Assembly: GCA_963777095.1 (NCBI GenBank)
Contig: CAVZOY010000002.1
Span: 434,001-498,000, forward strand
Direction: 5' to 3'
Length of the DNA: 64,000 nt
Origin: CAVZOY01 sp963777095
Lineage (GTDB): Bacteria; Actinomycetota; Actinomycetes; Mycobacteriales; Geodermatophilaceae
Shown: positions 30,440 to 39,029 of the stretch, one piece after another
How positions within the stretch are numbered: the stretch's first letter is position 1
How the letters are laid out: every line of letters begins with the position of its first letter
The notes under the pieces: model-generated
Databases searched by the model: none
The model's input: the letters and a program-made list of their open reading frames with translations, nothing else
What the model was told of the DNA's origin: nothing
Program-made: the position numbers and the translations under genes

Positions 30440-31825
30440 TCAGAGCCGGTCGAGGTCCGACTCGCGGTACGGCCCGACGACCGCGAGGCAGCTGTCGCGG
30501 GCGAGCAGTTCGCCGGCGAGCTCGCGGACCTGCGCCTCGTCGACGGCGTCCAGCCGGCCGAGCACCTCGCGCACGGAGAGGTACTCGCCGAAGGACAGCT
30601 CGCTCTTGCCGAGCCGGCTCATGCGCGAGCCGGTGTCCTCGAGCCCGAGCACCATGCCGCCCTTGAGCTGACCCCGGCCGCGGGCGACCTCCTCGGCGGT
30701 GATGCCCTCGGCCGCCACCCGCGCCAGCTCCTCGCGGACCAGACGGAGCACCTCGGGTACCCGCTTCGGCGAGCAGCCGGCATACACGGAGAAGGACCCG
30801 GTCCCGGCGTAGTGCGTCAGCGAGGAGCCGACGCTGTAGACCAGGCCTCGCTTCTCGCGGATCTCCTGGAACAGCCGTGAGCTCATGCCGCCGCCGACGG
30901 CGGTGTCGAGCACCGCGGCGGCGTAGCGGCGCTCGTCGAGCCGGGCCAGACCCAGCGTGCCGAGCAGCAGGTGTGCCTGCTCGGTGTGCCGCTGGATCAG
31001 CCCGGTGGGCCGCGCCGGCCGGTCGAACAGCACGTCCTCGCCCGCACGCAGGGGCGCGGGCGGAACGTCGCCCGACAACCGGTCACCGAAGGCCGTCGTC
31101 ACCAGGTCCAGCACCTGCTGGTGCTCGACCCGGCCTGCCGCCGTCACCACGATCGACGGCAGCCGGTACCGCCCGCGGTACCAGCCGTCGACGTCGTCGC
31201 GCGACAGGTTCTCGATCGACTCGACGCTGCCCAGCACCGAACGGCCCAGCGGTGTCCCGCCGAAGAGCGTCTCGGCGAACAGGTCGTGGACGGCGTCACC
31301 GGGCTCGTCGTCGCGCATGGCGATCTCCTCGAGCACCACCGTGCGCTCCGACTCCATGTCGTCGGCCGTGTTGCAGGCGTCGGTGACGAGGTCGGTCAGC
31401 AGGGTGATGGCCAGCGGGAGGTCGCTGGCGAGCACGTTCGCGTAGTAGCAGGTGTGCTCCTTGGCGGTGAAGGCGTTCATCTCACCGCCGACGGCGTCCA
31501 TCGCCGTCGCGATCTCCAGGGCGCTGCGCGACGTCGTGCCCTTGAACAGCAGGTGCTCGAGGAAGTGCGACGAGCCGGCCAGCCGGTCGTCCTCGTCGCG
31601 CGAGCCGACGCCGACCCAGATGCCGAGCGTCGCCGAGAGGACGCCGGGCATCGTCTCGGTGAGCACCCGCAGGCCGCCGGGCAGCTCGGTGCGCTCCACC
31701 CGGCCGCCGACCTCGTCGACGTCGAGCAACTGCGTGCGCCCGACGGGAACGGCGACCGGGGTGGACGCCGCAGCGTCCACCCCGGTACCGGTCATGCCTG
31801 TCGGGCGCGGCTCAGCGCTGTTCAC
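30440..31825 (-). CDS. M16 family zinc metallopeptidase
   Basis: 461 residues. The inverted zinc motif HxxEH is HFLEH at residues 87-91, with the distal glutamate expected in the following MNAFTAKEHTCYYA region. The second, inactive M16 repeat follows (RPTGLIQRHTEQAHLL). Processing-peptidase-like, cytoplasmic; the same gene often follows pnp in actinomycetes. GTG start overlaps the pnp stop by 4 bp (GTGA), indicating coupling. Confidence 0.92.
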   Translation of the reverse strand: MNSAEPRPTGMTGTGVDAAASTPVAVPVGRTQLLDVDEVGGRVERTELPGGLRVLTETMPGVLSATLGIWVGVGSRDEDDRLAGSSHFLEHLLFKGTTSRSALEIATAMDAVGGEMNAFTAKEHTCYYANVLASDLPLAITLLTDLVTDACNTADDMESERTVVLEEIAMRDDEPGDAVHDLFAETLFGGTPLGRSVLGSVESIENLSRDDVDGWYRGRYRLPSIVVTAAGRVEHQQVLDLVTTAFGDRLSGDVPPAPLRAGEDVLFDRPARPTGLIQRHTEQAHLLLGTLGLARLDERRYAAAVLDTAVGGGMSSRLFQEIREKRGLVYSVGSSLTHYAGTGSFSVYAGCSPKRVPEVLRLVREELARVAAEGITAEEVARGRGQLKGGMVLGLEDTGSRMSRLGKSELSFGEYLSVREVLGRLDAVDEAQVRELAGELLARDSCLAVVGPYRESDLDRL

Positions 31826-34101
31826 TCACCCGCGGGCGCGGCCGCGGCCTCGGCCGGCTCGGCGGCCTGATCGGCGCCGCCGCCGCCGGCGTCGGCGGCC
31901 ACGGGCACCAGGCTGATCTTGCCGCGGGCGTCGATGTCGGTGATCTCGACCTGCATCTTGTCCCCGACGTTCGCGACGTCCTCGACCTTGCCGATGCGCT
32001 TGCCGCCACCGAGCTTGCTGATGTGGACGAGACCGTCCTTGCCCGGCAGCAGCGAGACGAAGGCGCCGAACGGGGTGGTCTTGACGACCGTGCCGAGGAA
32101 GCGCTCCCCGACCTTCGGCATCTGCGGGTTGGCGATCGCGTTGATGCGGTCGACCGCCGCCTGCGCCGAGGGACCGTCGGAGGCGCCGACGTAGATGGTG
32201 CCGTCGTCCTCGATGGTGATGTCGGCGCCGGTCTCGTCCTGGATCGCGTTGATCATCTGGCCCTTGGGGCCGATCACCGCGCCGATCTTGTCGACCGGGA
32301 TGCGCACCGTGGTCACCCGCGGGGCGTACGGGCTCATCTCGTCGGGGCCGTCGATGGCCTCGTTCATCACGTCGAGGATGTGCAGCCGGGCGGCGCGGGC
32401 CTGGGTCAGCGCTTGTGCGAGCACGTCGGACGGGATGCCGTCGAGCTTGGTGTCCAGCTGCAGCGCGGTGACGAAGTTGCGCGTGCCGGCGACCTTGAAG
32501 TCCATGTCACCGAACGCGTCCTCGGCACCGAGGATGTCGGTCAGCGCGACGTACTCGGTCTTGCCGTCGACCTCATCGGAGACCAGACCCATGGCGATGC
32601 CGGCGACCGGGGCCTTCAGCGGCACACCGGCGTTGAGCAGGGCCAGCGTCGAGGCGCAGACCGAGCCCATGGACGTCGAGCCGTTGGAGCCCAGCGCCTC
32701 GGAGACCTGCCGGATCGCGTAGGGGAACTCCTCGCGGTTCGGCAGCACCGGCACGAGCGCCCGCTCGGCGAGCGCGCCGTGGCCGATCTCGCGGCGCTTC
32801 GGCGAGCCGACGCGGCCGGTCTCACCGGTCGAGTACGGCGGGAAGTTGTAGTTGTGCATGTAGCGCTTGCGGTTGACCGGCGACAGCGTGTCCAGCTGCT
32901 GCTCCATGCGGAGCATGTTCAGCGTGGTGACGCCGAGGATCTGGGTCTCCCCGCGCTCGAACAGCGCCGAGCCGTGCACCCGCGGCAGGACCTCGACCTC
33001 GGCCGACAGCGGCCGGATGTCGGTGACGCCACGGCCGTCGATGCGCACCTTGTCGCGCAGGATGCGCTGCCGGACGATCTTCTTGGTGAGGGCGCGGAAG
33101 GCGGCCGACACCTCCTTCTCGCGGCCCTCGAACTGGCCGGCGAGCGCGGCCTTGGCCTCGTCCTTGAGCGCGTCGGTGGCGTCCTCGCGCTCGTGCTTGG
33201 CGGCGATCTGCTGGGCCTGAGCCAGCCGGTCGCCGACGAAGGACTCGACGGCTGCGTAGACGTCGTCCTGGTAGTCGAGGAAGCGGGGGAACTCCTGGAC
33301 GGGCTTGGCGGCCTTCTCGGCCACCGCCGCCTGCGCCTCGCACAGCGCCTTGATGAACGGCTTGGCCGCCTCGAGGCCCTGGGCGACGACCTCCTCGGTC
33401 GGCGCGGTGACCCCACCGGCGACGAGCTCGACGGTCTTCTCGGTGGCCTCGGCCTCGACCATCATGATCGCGACGTCACCGTCGGGGAGGGTGCGGCCCG
33501 CGACGACCATGTCGAAGACGGCGTCCTCGAGCTCGGCGTGGGTCGGGAAGCCGACCCACTGACCGTTGATCAGGGCGACCCGCGTGCCGCCGACCGGGCC
33601 GGAGAACGGCAGGCCGGACAGCTGGGTGGACGCAGATGCGCCGTTGATGGCCAGCACGTCGTACAGGTGGTCGGGGTCCAGCGACAGGACCGTGATGACG
33701 ACCTGGACCTCGTTGCGCAGGCCCTTGGCGAAGGTCGGCCGCAGCGGGCGGTCGATCAGCCGGCAGGTGAGGATCGCGTCCTCGGAGGGCCGGCCCTCAC
33801 GGCGGAAGAACGAGCCGGGGATGCGCCCGGCGGCGTACATCCGCTCCTCGACGTCGACCGTCAGCGGGAAGAAGTCGAAGTGTTCCTTGGGCTGGCGGCC
33901 GGCCGTCGTGGCCGAGAGCAGCATGGTGTCGCCCATGGTGACGACGACGGAGCCGGCGGCCTGGCGGGCCAGCCGGCCGGTCTCGAAGGTGACGCTGCGG
34001 CTGCCGAAGCTGCCGTTGTCGATGACCGCGGTGGCGGTGGTGACCCCGTCCTCGGGGTCGAACTCGGCGGTGATGCTGCCGGTGGTGGTGGGTGCGGACA
34101 C
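31822..34101 (-). CDS. pnp: Polyribonucleotide nucleotidyltransferase (PNPase)
   Basis: 759 residues. Phosphorolytic 3'-5' RNA degradation; in actinomycetes also guanosine pentaphosphate synthesis. Two RNase PH-like domains (first about 25-250, second about 350-570 with GRGVTDIRPLSAE and GSSTSMGS-like GSNGSTSMGS), a KH domain with IGAVIGPKGQMI (near 600) and an S1 domain with GTVVKTTPFGAFV (near 665). Downstream of rpsO as in most bacteria; the 300-bp leader carries hairpins. Confidence 0.96.
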   Translation of the reverse strand: MSAPTTTGSITAEFDPEDGVTTATAVIDNGSFGSRSVTFETGRLARQAAGSVVVTMGDTMLLSATTAGRQPKEHFDFFPLTVDVEERMYAAGRIPGSFFRREGRPSEDAILTCRLIDRPLRPTFAKGLRNEVQVVITVLSLDPDHLYDVLAINGASASTQLSGLPFSGPVGGTRVALINGQWVGFPTHAELEDAVFDMVVAGRTLPDGDVAIMMVEAEATEKTVELVAGGVTAPTEEVVAQGLEAAKPFIKALCEAQAAVAEKAAKPVQEFPRFLDYQDDVYAAVESFVGDRLAQAQQIAAKHEREDATDALKDEAKAALAGQFEGREKEVSAAFRALTKKIVRQRILRDKVRIDGRGVTDIRPLSAEVEVLPRVHGSALFERGETQILGVTTLNMLRMEQQLDTLSPVNRKRYMHNYNFPPYSTGETGRVGSPKRREIGHGALAERALVPVLPNREEFPYAIRQVSEALGSNGSTSMGSVCASTLALLNAGVPLKAPVAGIAMGLVSDEVDGKTEYVALTDILGAEDAFGDMDFKVAGTRNFVTALQLDTKLDGIPSDVLAQALTQARAARLHILDVMNEAIDGPDEMSPYAPRVTTVRIPVDKIGAVIGPKGQMINAIQDETGADITIEDDGTIYVGASDGPSAQAAVDRINAIANPQMPKVGERFLGTVVKTTPFGAFVSLLPGKDGLVHISKLGGGKRIGKVEDVANVGDKMQVEITDIDARGKISLVPVAADAGGGGADQAAEPAEAAAAPAGE

Positions 34102-34401
34102 GTGTCCTTCTCTCTTCTCGTCGCATCCGGCCTCGTGCCGCGGTGCGACTTCCTCTTGGGTGGCGGCGGTGCACGCCGTCCGTGGGGGCCGGGGCGACCG
34201 GTCTTCGATCGAAGCCCTCGGGCTGTGCGGTTCCCCGTCTGAGGGGGAACCACTCTCCTGACTCGGAGTGTCCCGGGGGCCACTACCGAGGACCGGCCCG
34301 TCGCGGCGCGCGTGGGGCGGGTACTGCCAGTGGCCCGTGCGGCGGGTGCCGCACGAGGAAGGGGACCGTCCCGGATGCCCGGGAGCGGTCCCCTCGACGT
34401 A
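34102..34401 (-). promoter_or_regulatory. rpsO-pnp intergenic region and pnp leader
   Basis: 300 bp without a gene. It contains the rpsO terminator (34360-34394), a compact hairpin GTGCGGC/GCCGCAC (34337-34354) and a long-range 8-bp inverted repeat GGGCCACT/AGTGGCCC (34277-34284 with 34329-34336). In E. coli the same interval contains the RNase III site through which PNPase represses itself; a similar role here is an inference. Confidence 0.5.
34360..34394 (-). terminator. rpsO terminator
   Basis: Nested hairpin 7 bp after the rpsO stop: outer stem AGGGGACCG/CGGTCCCCT, inner stem TCCCGG/CCGGGA, 4-nt loop, one bulged base. It may attenuate rather than stop transcription into pnp. Confidence 0.7.
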
Positions 34402-34671
34402 CTAGCGGCGCAGGCCGAGCCGCTCGATGAGCGAGCGGTACCGGGTGATGTCGGTCTTCGCCAGGTAGTTCAGCAGCCGCCGACGGCGGCCGACCAGCAG
34501 GAGCAGGCCCCGCCGGCTGTGGTGGTCGTGCTTGTGCATCTTGAGGTGCTCGGTGAGGTCGCTGATCCGGCGGGTCAGCATCGCGACCTGCACCTCGGGC
34601 GAACCGGTGTCGTTCTCGACCGTGGCGTACTCGGTCATGATCTGCTTCTTCAACGCGCTCTCGAGCGCCAT
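34402..34671 (-). CDS. rpsO: 30S ribosomal protein S15
   Basis: 89 residues, the exact family length. It binds the central domain of 16S rRNA. Signature LTEHLKMHKHDHHSRRGLL with ending DITRYRSLIERLGLRR. Between ribF and pnp as expected. Confidence 0.97.
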   Translation of the reverse strand: MALESALKKQIMTEYATVENDTGSPEVQVAMLTRRISDLTEHLKMHKHDHHSRRGLLLLVGRRRRLLNYLAKTDITRYRSLIERLGLRR

Positions 34672-34787
34672 CGGTCGCCTCCAGGGCTGGTCACGTGTGG
34701 CCCCCGGTCTGTGTCACGGGGGCAGCTCTCACACTCGTCGATCGCATGATCGACCCGCCCAGGCTACCAGCGCGGGCGCAGCGACCC

Positions 34788-35753
34788 TCAGGGCCGTCCG
34801 GGCGGCCCGAGCAGGGCCCTCGTCCGCTCGACGTCGTCGGCCATCGCGGCGACCAGCTCGTCGACCCCGGCGAACGCCCGCATCGGCCGCAGCCGGGCCG
34901 CGAACTCCACGCCGACGTGCTCGCCGTAGAGATCGCCGTCGAAGTCCAGCACGAAGGCCTCGACGGTCCGCCGGCTGCCCTGGAAGGTCGGGTTGGTGCC
35001 GACCGACATCGCGGCCGGCCGCCGCTCCAGGCTCGCCCCGCTGCGCGGGTCGCGGGTGACCAGGTGCCCGGCGTAGACGCCGTCGGCCGGGATGGCGGTG
35101 AACGGCGGCGTCTCGACGTTGGCGGTCGGGTAGCCGAGGTCCTTACCCCGCCGGTCCCCGCGGACGACGACGCCGTCGACGCGGTGCGGCCGGCCGAGCG
35201 CCGCGGCCGCCGACTCCATGTCACCCCCGGCCACGCAGGCACGCACGTAGGTCGAGGAGATCGTGACGTCGCCGTCGGCCAGCTGGGCCAGGGGGACGCC
35301 CTCGACGCCGAAGCCGAACCGCCGTCCCTCGACGGTCAGCGAGGCGACCGTGCCGGCGGCGCGGTGCCCGTAGGTGAAGTTCTCCCCCACCACCACGTGC
35401 GCCGCGTGCAGCTGCTCGACGAGGACCGTGTGCGTGAACGTCTCGGGTGACAGCCGCATGAACTCCGGCGTGAACGGCAGCACGCACATCGCGTCGACGC
35501 CGAGCGCCGCGACCAGCTCCGCCTTGCGGTCCAGCGACGTCAGGATCGCCGGGTGGGAACCGGGACGGATCACCTCGGCGGGGTGCGGGTCGAAGGTGAG
35601 CAGCAGGCAGGGCCGCCCCTGCTCCCGCGCCCGGGCGACGGCGGCGCCGATCAGCGCCTGGTGGCCGCGGTGGACGCCGTCGTACATGCCGACGGTGACC
35701 ACCGTGCGCCCGAGATCACCGGGCGTGGCCTCCAGGCCGCGCCAGCGCTGCAC
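34788..35753 (-). CDS. ribF: Bifunctional riboflavin kinase / FAD synthetase
   Basis: 321 residues from GTG 35753. Converts riboflavin to FMN and FAD. FAD-synthetase half: GMYDGVHRGH with the HxGH-type nucleotidyl-transfer motif at residues 28-31, and ISSTYVR near 170. Kinase half from about 185: GRPHRVDGVVVRGDRRGK, LGYPTANVE, GVYAGH and VGTNPTF. It supplies FAD for the exported oxidoreductases and ThyX. The open frame extends upstream but those residues do not belong to the family. Follows ilvE by about 14 bp. Confidence 0.93.
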   Translation of the reverse strand: MQRWRGLEATPGDLGRTVVTVGMYDGVHRGHQALIGAAVARAREQGRPCLLLTFDPHPAEVIRPGSHPAILTSLDRKAELVAALGVDAMCVLPFTPEFMRLSPETFTHTVLVEQLHAAHVVVGENFTYGHRAAGTVASLTVEGRRFGFGVEGVPLAQLADGDVTISSTYVRACVAGGDMESAAAALGRPHRVDGVVVRGDRRGKDLGYPTANVETPPFTAIPADGVYAGHLVTRDPRSGASLERRPAAMSVGTNPTFQGSRRTVEAFVLDFDGDLYGEHVGVEFAARLRPMRAFAGVDELVAAMADDVERTRALLGPPGRP

Positions 35754-35767
35754 CCCGCCTCCGCCGA

Positions 35768-36907
35768 TCAGGCGATCCGGTGCAGCCAGCCGCGGGTGTC
35801 GGGCACCCGGCCGTGCTGGATGTCGAGCAGCGCCTCGCGCAGCCCCATCGTGATCGGGCCGGGCGTGCCGTCGCCGACGGTGAAGTCGCCGGTGCGCGCC
35901 TTGACCTCGCCGACCGGCGTGATGACGGCGGCGGTGCCGCAGGCGAAGGTCTCGGTGACCGAACCGTCGGCCACGCCCCGCCGCCACTCGTCGACGGAGA
36001 ACCGGCGCTCGGTGACCGTGTGCCCCCGCTCGCGCGCCAGGGTGATGAGCGAGTCGCGGGTGATGCCCGGCAGCAGCGTGCCGGTGAGCTCCGGCGTGAC
36101 GAGCTCGGCGTCGTCGCCCGAGCCGAGGACGAAGAACAGGTTCATCCCGCCCATCTCCTCGACCCAGCGCTTCTCGAGCGCGTCGAGCCACACGACCTGG
36201 TCGCAGCCGGCCTCGATCGCCTGCTCCTGGGCGAGCAGGCTGGCGGCGTAGTTGCCGGCGCACTTGACCTCGCCGGTGCCGCCGGGCGCGGCCCGGATGT
36301 AGTCCTCGGAGAGGTACACCGACACGGGCTGGACGCCGCGCGGGAAGTACGCCCCGGCCGGGCTGGCGATGACGAGGAACAGGTACTCGTGCGCCGGGCG
36401 GACGCCGAGGAACGGCTCGGACGCCAGCTGGTACGGCCGCAGGTAGAGGGTCTGGTCGGGGCCGGTGGGCACCCAGTCGCGGTCGGCGTCGACGAGCGCG
36501 TCGACCGCGGCGAGGAAGGCCTCCTCGGGCACCGGCGGCATCGCCAGCCGCTTCGCGCCGCGCACGAACCGGGCGGCGTTGGCCTCGGGCCGGAAGGTGG
36601 CGACCGTGCCGTCGGGCTGGGCGTAGGCCTTGAGCCCCTCGAAGATCGACTGGGCGTAGTGCAGCGCGGCGGTGGCCGGGTCGAGCTGCAGCGGCGCGTA
36701 GGAGGTCAGCCGCGCGTCGTACCAGCCCTCGCCGGCGCGGTAGCGCGCCACGAACATGCTGTCGGTGAAGTGCCGGCCGAAGCCGGGGTCGGCCAGCACG
36801 GCCTCGCGCTCGGACGCGGCCCGGCGCGTCACGTCCTCGACGACCACCGGCACGCCCTCGGCGAAGACGCGCGAGGTCGGACGGCTGTCGGCGAGCGTGT
36901 CGGTCAT
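35768..36907 (-). CDS. ilvE: Branched-chain amino acid aminotransferase
   Basis: 379 residues, class IV PLP aminotransferase. Last step of valine, leucine and isoleucine synthesis, using glutamate. PLP lysine is Lys215 in GEVKCAGNYA; ending block ETFACGTAAVITPVG is diagnostic. ATG 36907 is chosen because GGGAG lies 4-8 nt upstream; starts further upstream add residues unlike the family. Confidence 0.94.
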   Translation of the reverse strand: MTDTLADSRPTSRVFAEGVPVVVEDVTRRAASEREAVLADPGFGRHFTDSMFVARYRAGEGWYDARLTSYAPLQLDPATAALHYAQSIFEGLKAYAQPDGTVATFRPEANAARFVRGAKRLAMPPVPEEAFLAAVDALVDADRDWVPTGPDQTLYLRPYQLASEPFLGVRPAHEYLFLVIASPAGAYFPRGVQPVSVYLSEDYIRAAPGGTGEVKCAGNYAASLLAQEQAIEAGCDQVVWLDALEKRWVEEMGGMNLFFVLGSGDDAELVTPELTGTLLPGITRDSLITLARERGHTVTERRFSVDEWRRGVADGSVTETFACGTAAVITPVGEVKARTGDFTVGDGTPGPITMGLREALLDIQHGRVPDTRGWLHRIA

Positions 36908-37025
36908 GTCTCCCACCCTGGGCATGCGGAATCGGCGCGGCCGGCAGGAACCCGGCCGTCCGCCCACAGTAGCGCCGGGGCCGGGAGCGGTCGGCCGCCC
37001 ACCGCCCCCGGTTCCGCCGTCCGTG

Positions 37026-37349
37026 TCACGGCCGGGAGGGCGCCGCGCTCTCGATCACCTCGTAGCTCCACAGGTGGTGCGAGTCGCTGGCCGCGGGCGC
37101 GAGGCTGTCGCCGCCGCCCTCGTGCGACCGGGCGAAGTCCTGTCCCTGCTCCCACGTGCGGTAGGCCTCCTCGCTCGCCCAGCGCGTGTAGACCAGGTAC
37201 TGGTCGGTGCCCTCCAGCGGCCGCAGCAGCTCGAACCACTCGAAACCGGGGGTCTTCTCCACCTCGCCCGCCCGGCCGCGGAAGCGCTCCTCGAAGCGGT
37301 CCTGCTTGTCCTTGGGCACGACGATCGCGTTGATCTTGACGATGCTCAT
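37026..37349 (-). CDS. Antibiotic biosynthesis monooxygenase (ABM) domain protein
   Basis: 107 residues, a single ABM ferredoxin-like fold: KINAIVVPKDKQDRFEERF, then GFEWFELLRP and YLVYTRWASEEAYRTWEQ. These small proteins include haem-degrading monooxygenases (HmoA/MhuD-like) and quinone-forming enzymes; a haem role is plausible but not shown. Start ATG 37349. Stand-alone, divergent from larB. Confidence 0.85.
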   Translation of the reverse strand: MSIVKINAIVVPKDKQDRFEERFRGRAGEVEKTPGFEWFELLRPLEGTDQYLVYTRWASEEAYRTWEQGQDFARSHEGGGDSLAPAASDSHHLWSYEVIESAAPSRP

Positions 37350-37479
37350 CGCTCGACTCCGGACTCGTTCCGCTCCTCGCTCGTTCCTCGCTGCGATGCT
37401 CGCTCGCCCGTCGTTCTCGTTGCGCTCATGCGGCTCCCCTTCCCGCCACCGCCCGCGATCAATCCCGCATGCTGGAGGC
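37350..37479. repeat. Low-complexity CTCGCT-rich intergenic stretch
   Basis: 130 bp between the divergent ABM gene and larB. Words such as CTCGCT, TCGTTC and GCTCG recur at 37352-37432, with both CGCTCC and its near-variants in tandem. It resembles the short GC-skewed intergenic repeats of actinomycetes. The larB -10-like CATGCT lies at 37468-37473. Confidence 0.4.
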
Positions 37480-38157
37480 GTGACCCCGCACCGCACCGCC
37501 GACCTCGGCTTCGCGCGCCTCGACCTCGACCGTGCCGCGCGCACCGGCACCCCCGAGGTCGTGTACGCCGCCGGCAAGACACCCGAGCAGACCGTCGCCT
37601 GCCTGGAGGGTCTGCTCGACGGCGGGGCATCGTCCGCCTTCGCGACGCGGGTCGACCCGCCCACCGCCGCCGCGATCCGGGCGCGCTGGCCCGAGGCGGA
37701 GATCGACGCCGAGGCGCGGTGCGCGCTCGTGGGCCGACCGCCGGAGCCGGTGGCGAACGTCGTCGTGCTCAGCGCGGGGACGTCGGACGGCGCGGTCGCC
37801 GCCGAGGTCTGCGCGACCCTGCGCGCCTGCGGGGTGGCCGGGCGACGGGTGGACGACGTCGGGGTCGCGGGCGTGCACCGGGTGCTCGCCGTGACCCCCG
37901 ACATCGCCGCCGCGGACGCCGTGGTGGTGGTCGCCGGCATGGACGGCGCGCTGCCGAGCGTCGTCGCCGGCCTGACCGACCGGCTGGTGGTCGCCGTCCC
38001 GACCTCGGTGGGCTACGGCGCCGCGTTCGAGGGGCTCGCGGCGCTGCTCACGATGCTGACCGCCTGCGCGCCCGGCGTCCTGGTGGTCAACATCGACAAC
38101 GGCTTCGGCGCCGGGGTCGCGGCCGCGCGGATCGCGCGGCCGCCGGCTCAGCGGTAG
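37480..38157 (+). CDS. larB: Nickel-pincer cofactor biosynthesis protein LarB
   Basis: 225 residues. LarB carboxylates and hydrolyses nicotinic acid adenine dinucleotide, the first step of the nickel-pincer cofactor of lactate racemase-type enzymes. Motifs: DLGFARLDLDRAARTGTPEVVYAAGKTPEQ near the N-terminus (seen as DLGFARLDLDRA and GKTPEQ), VLSAGTSDGAVAAE, DVGVAGVHR, GMDGALPSVVAGL and NIDNGFGAG. The N-terminus is shorter than in many homologues. GTG 37480 follows CATGCT by 6 nt. Convergent with larE with a 10-bp overlap; no larC is present in the window. Confidence 0.92.
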   Translation: MTPHRTADLGFARLDLDRAARTGTPEVVYAAGKTPEQTVACLEGLLDGGASSAFATRVDPPTAAAIRARWPEAEIDAEARCALVGRPPEPVANVVVLSAGTSDGAVAAEVCATLRACGVAGRRVDDVGVAGVHRVLAVTPDIAAADAVVVVAGMDGALPSVVAGLTDRLVVAVPTSVGYGAAFEGLAALLTMLTACAPGVLVVNIDNGFGAGVAAARIARPPAQR

Positions 38158-39017
38158 CGGACGGGGTCGGGCAGCAGCTCGTTCATCGAGCCCGACCGGA
38201 ATCCGCGCGCGTCCACCTCGACCCGCGCGAAGCCGCGGACGGCGGCGAGCAGGTCCGGACGCGCGGCCAGCTCGGCGACGCGGACGGCGTCCACCTCGAC
38301 GCGTGCGGTGTCCGCGCCGTCGACCGGACCGAGGTCGCGCACCCGCAGGTCGCGTACCGCGAGGCCGGCGTCGGCCAGCGCCGTCCGCAGGGAGTGCTCG
38401 GCCGCCTCGACGCGGGCCAGCCGCTCCGCCGAGACCGGGACGCCGTAGGCGATCCGGCTGGCCAGGCACGCCGCGGCCGGCTTGTCGGCCAGAGGCAGCC
38501 CCCAGCGCCGGGCGGCCTCGCGGACGTCGTCCTTGGTGAGCCCCGCCCGGACCAGCGGCGTCTCCGCCCCGCGTCCGGCGGCCGCGCGGATGCCGGGCCG
38601 GAAACCGGCCCGCACGTCGTCGGCGTTGGTGCCGGTGACGACGTGGGCGATGCCGAGCCGCTCGGCCAGCGGCATCAGCACGTCGACCAGCTCGGTCTTG
38701 CAGAACGCGCAGCGGTCGCCCGCGTTGGCGACGTAGCCCGCGCGGTCGAGCTCGTGGGTCGCCGGCTGCTCGTGGCGCACCCCGAGCGTGGCGGCGAAGG
38801 CGGCCGCCCCGGCGCGCTCGGTCGCCGGCAGGCTGGGTGACACCGCGGTGGCCGCGACGACCCGCTCGGCACCGAGCGCCCGCACCGCGGCGGCGAGCAG
38901 CATCCCGGAGTCGACGCCGCCGGAGAACGCGACGAGCACGCCGGGCAGCCGCACCAGGTCGGCGTCGAGGGCGGCCAGGCGGTCCTCGAGGAACGCGCCT
39001 GCGCTGTCGGTGTCCAC
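38148..39017 (-). CDS. larE: ATP-dependent sacrificial sulfur transferase LarE
   Basis: 289 residues. Inserts sulfur into the pyridinium cofactor precursor made by LarB. PP-loop SGGVDS at residues 32-37 and GTNADD at 129-134. Three cysteines are placed as Cys103-x2-Cys106 (DRCAFCKTEL) and Cys184 (AAACLASR). The single-cysteine LarE type sacrifices its own cysteine; the three-cysteine type is thought to carry a [4Fe-4S] cluster. This sequence belongs to the second type by pattern. Leaderless GTG start (TAGCGT 6 nt upstream). Confidence 0.92.
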   Translation of the reverse strand: MDTDSAGAFLEDRLAALDADLVRLPGVLVAFSGGVDSGMLLAAAVRALGAERVVAATAVSPSLPATERAGAAAFAATLGVRHEQPATHELDRAGYVANAGDRCAFCKTELVDVLMPLAERLGIAHVVTGTNADDVRAGFRPGIRAAAGRGAETPLVRAGLTKDDVREAARRWGLPLADKPAAACLASRIAYGVPVSAERLARVEAAEHSLRTALADAGLAVRDLRVRDLGPVDGADTARVEVDAVRVAELAARPDLLAAVRGFARVEVDARGFRSGSMNELLPDPVRYR

Positions 39018-39029
39018 ACGCGCACGCTA
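39015..39029 (-). promoter_or_regulatory. -10 box and leaderless start of larE
   Basis: TAGCGT on the minus strand (39024-39029), 6 nt before GTG; no Shine-Dalgarno. Confidence 0.45.

Noticed and set aside
32023..34242. 739-codon plus-strand open frame opposite pnp
   Set aside because: Mirror of a highly conserved minus-strand gene; no ribosome site or domain.
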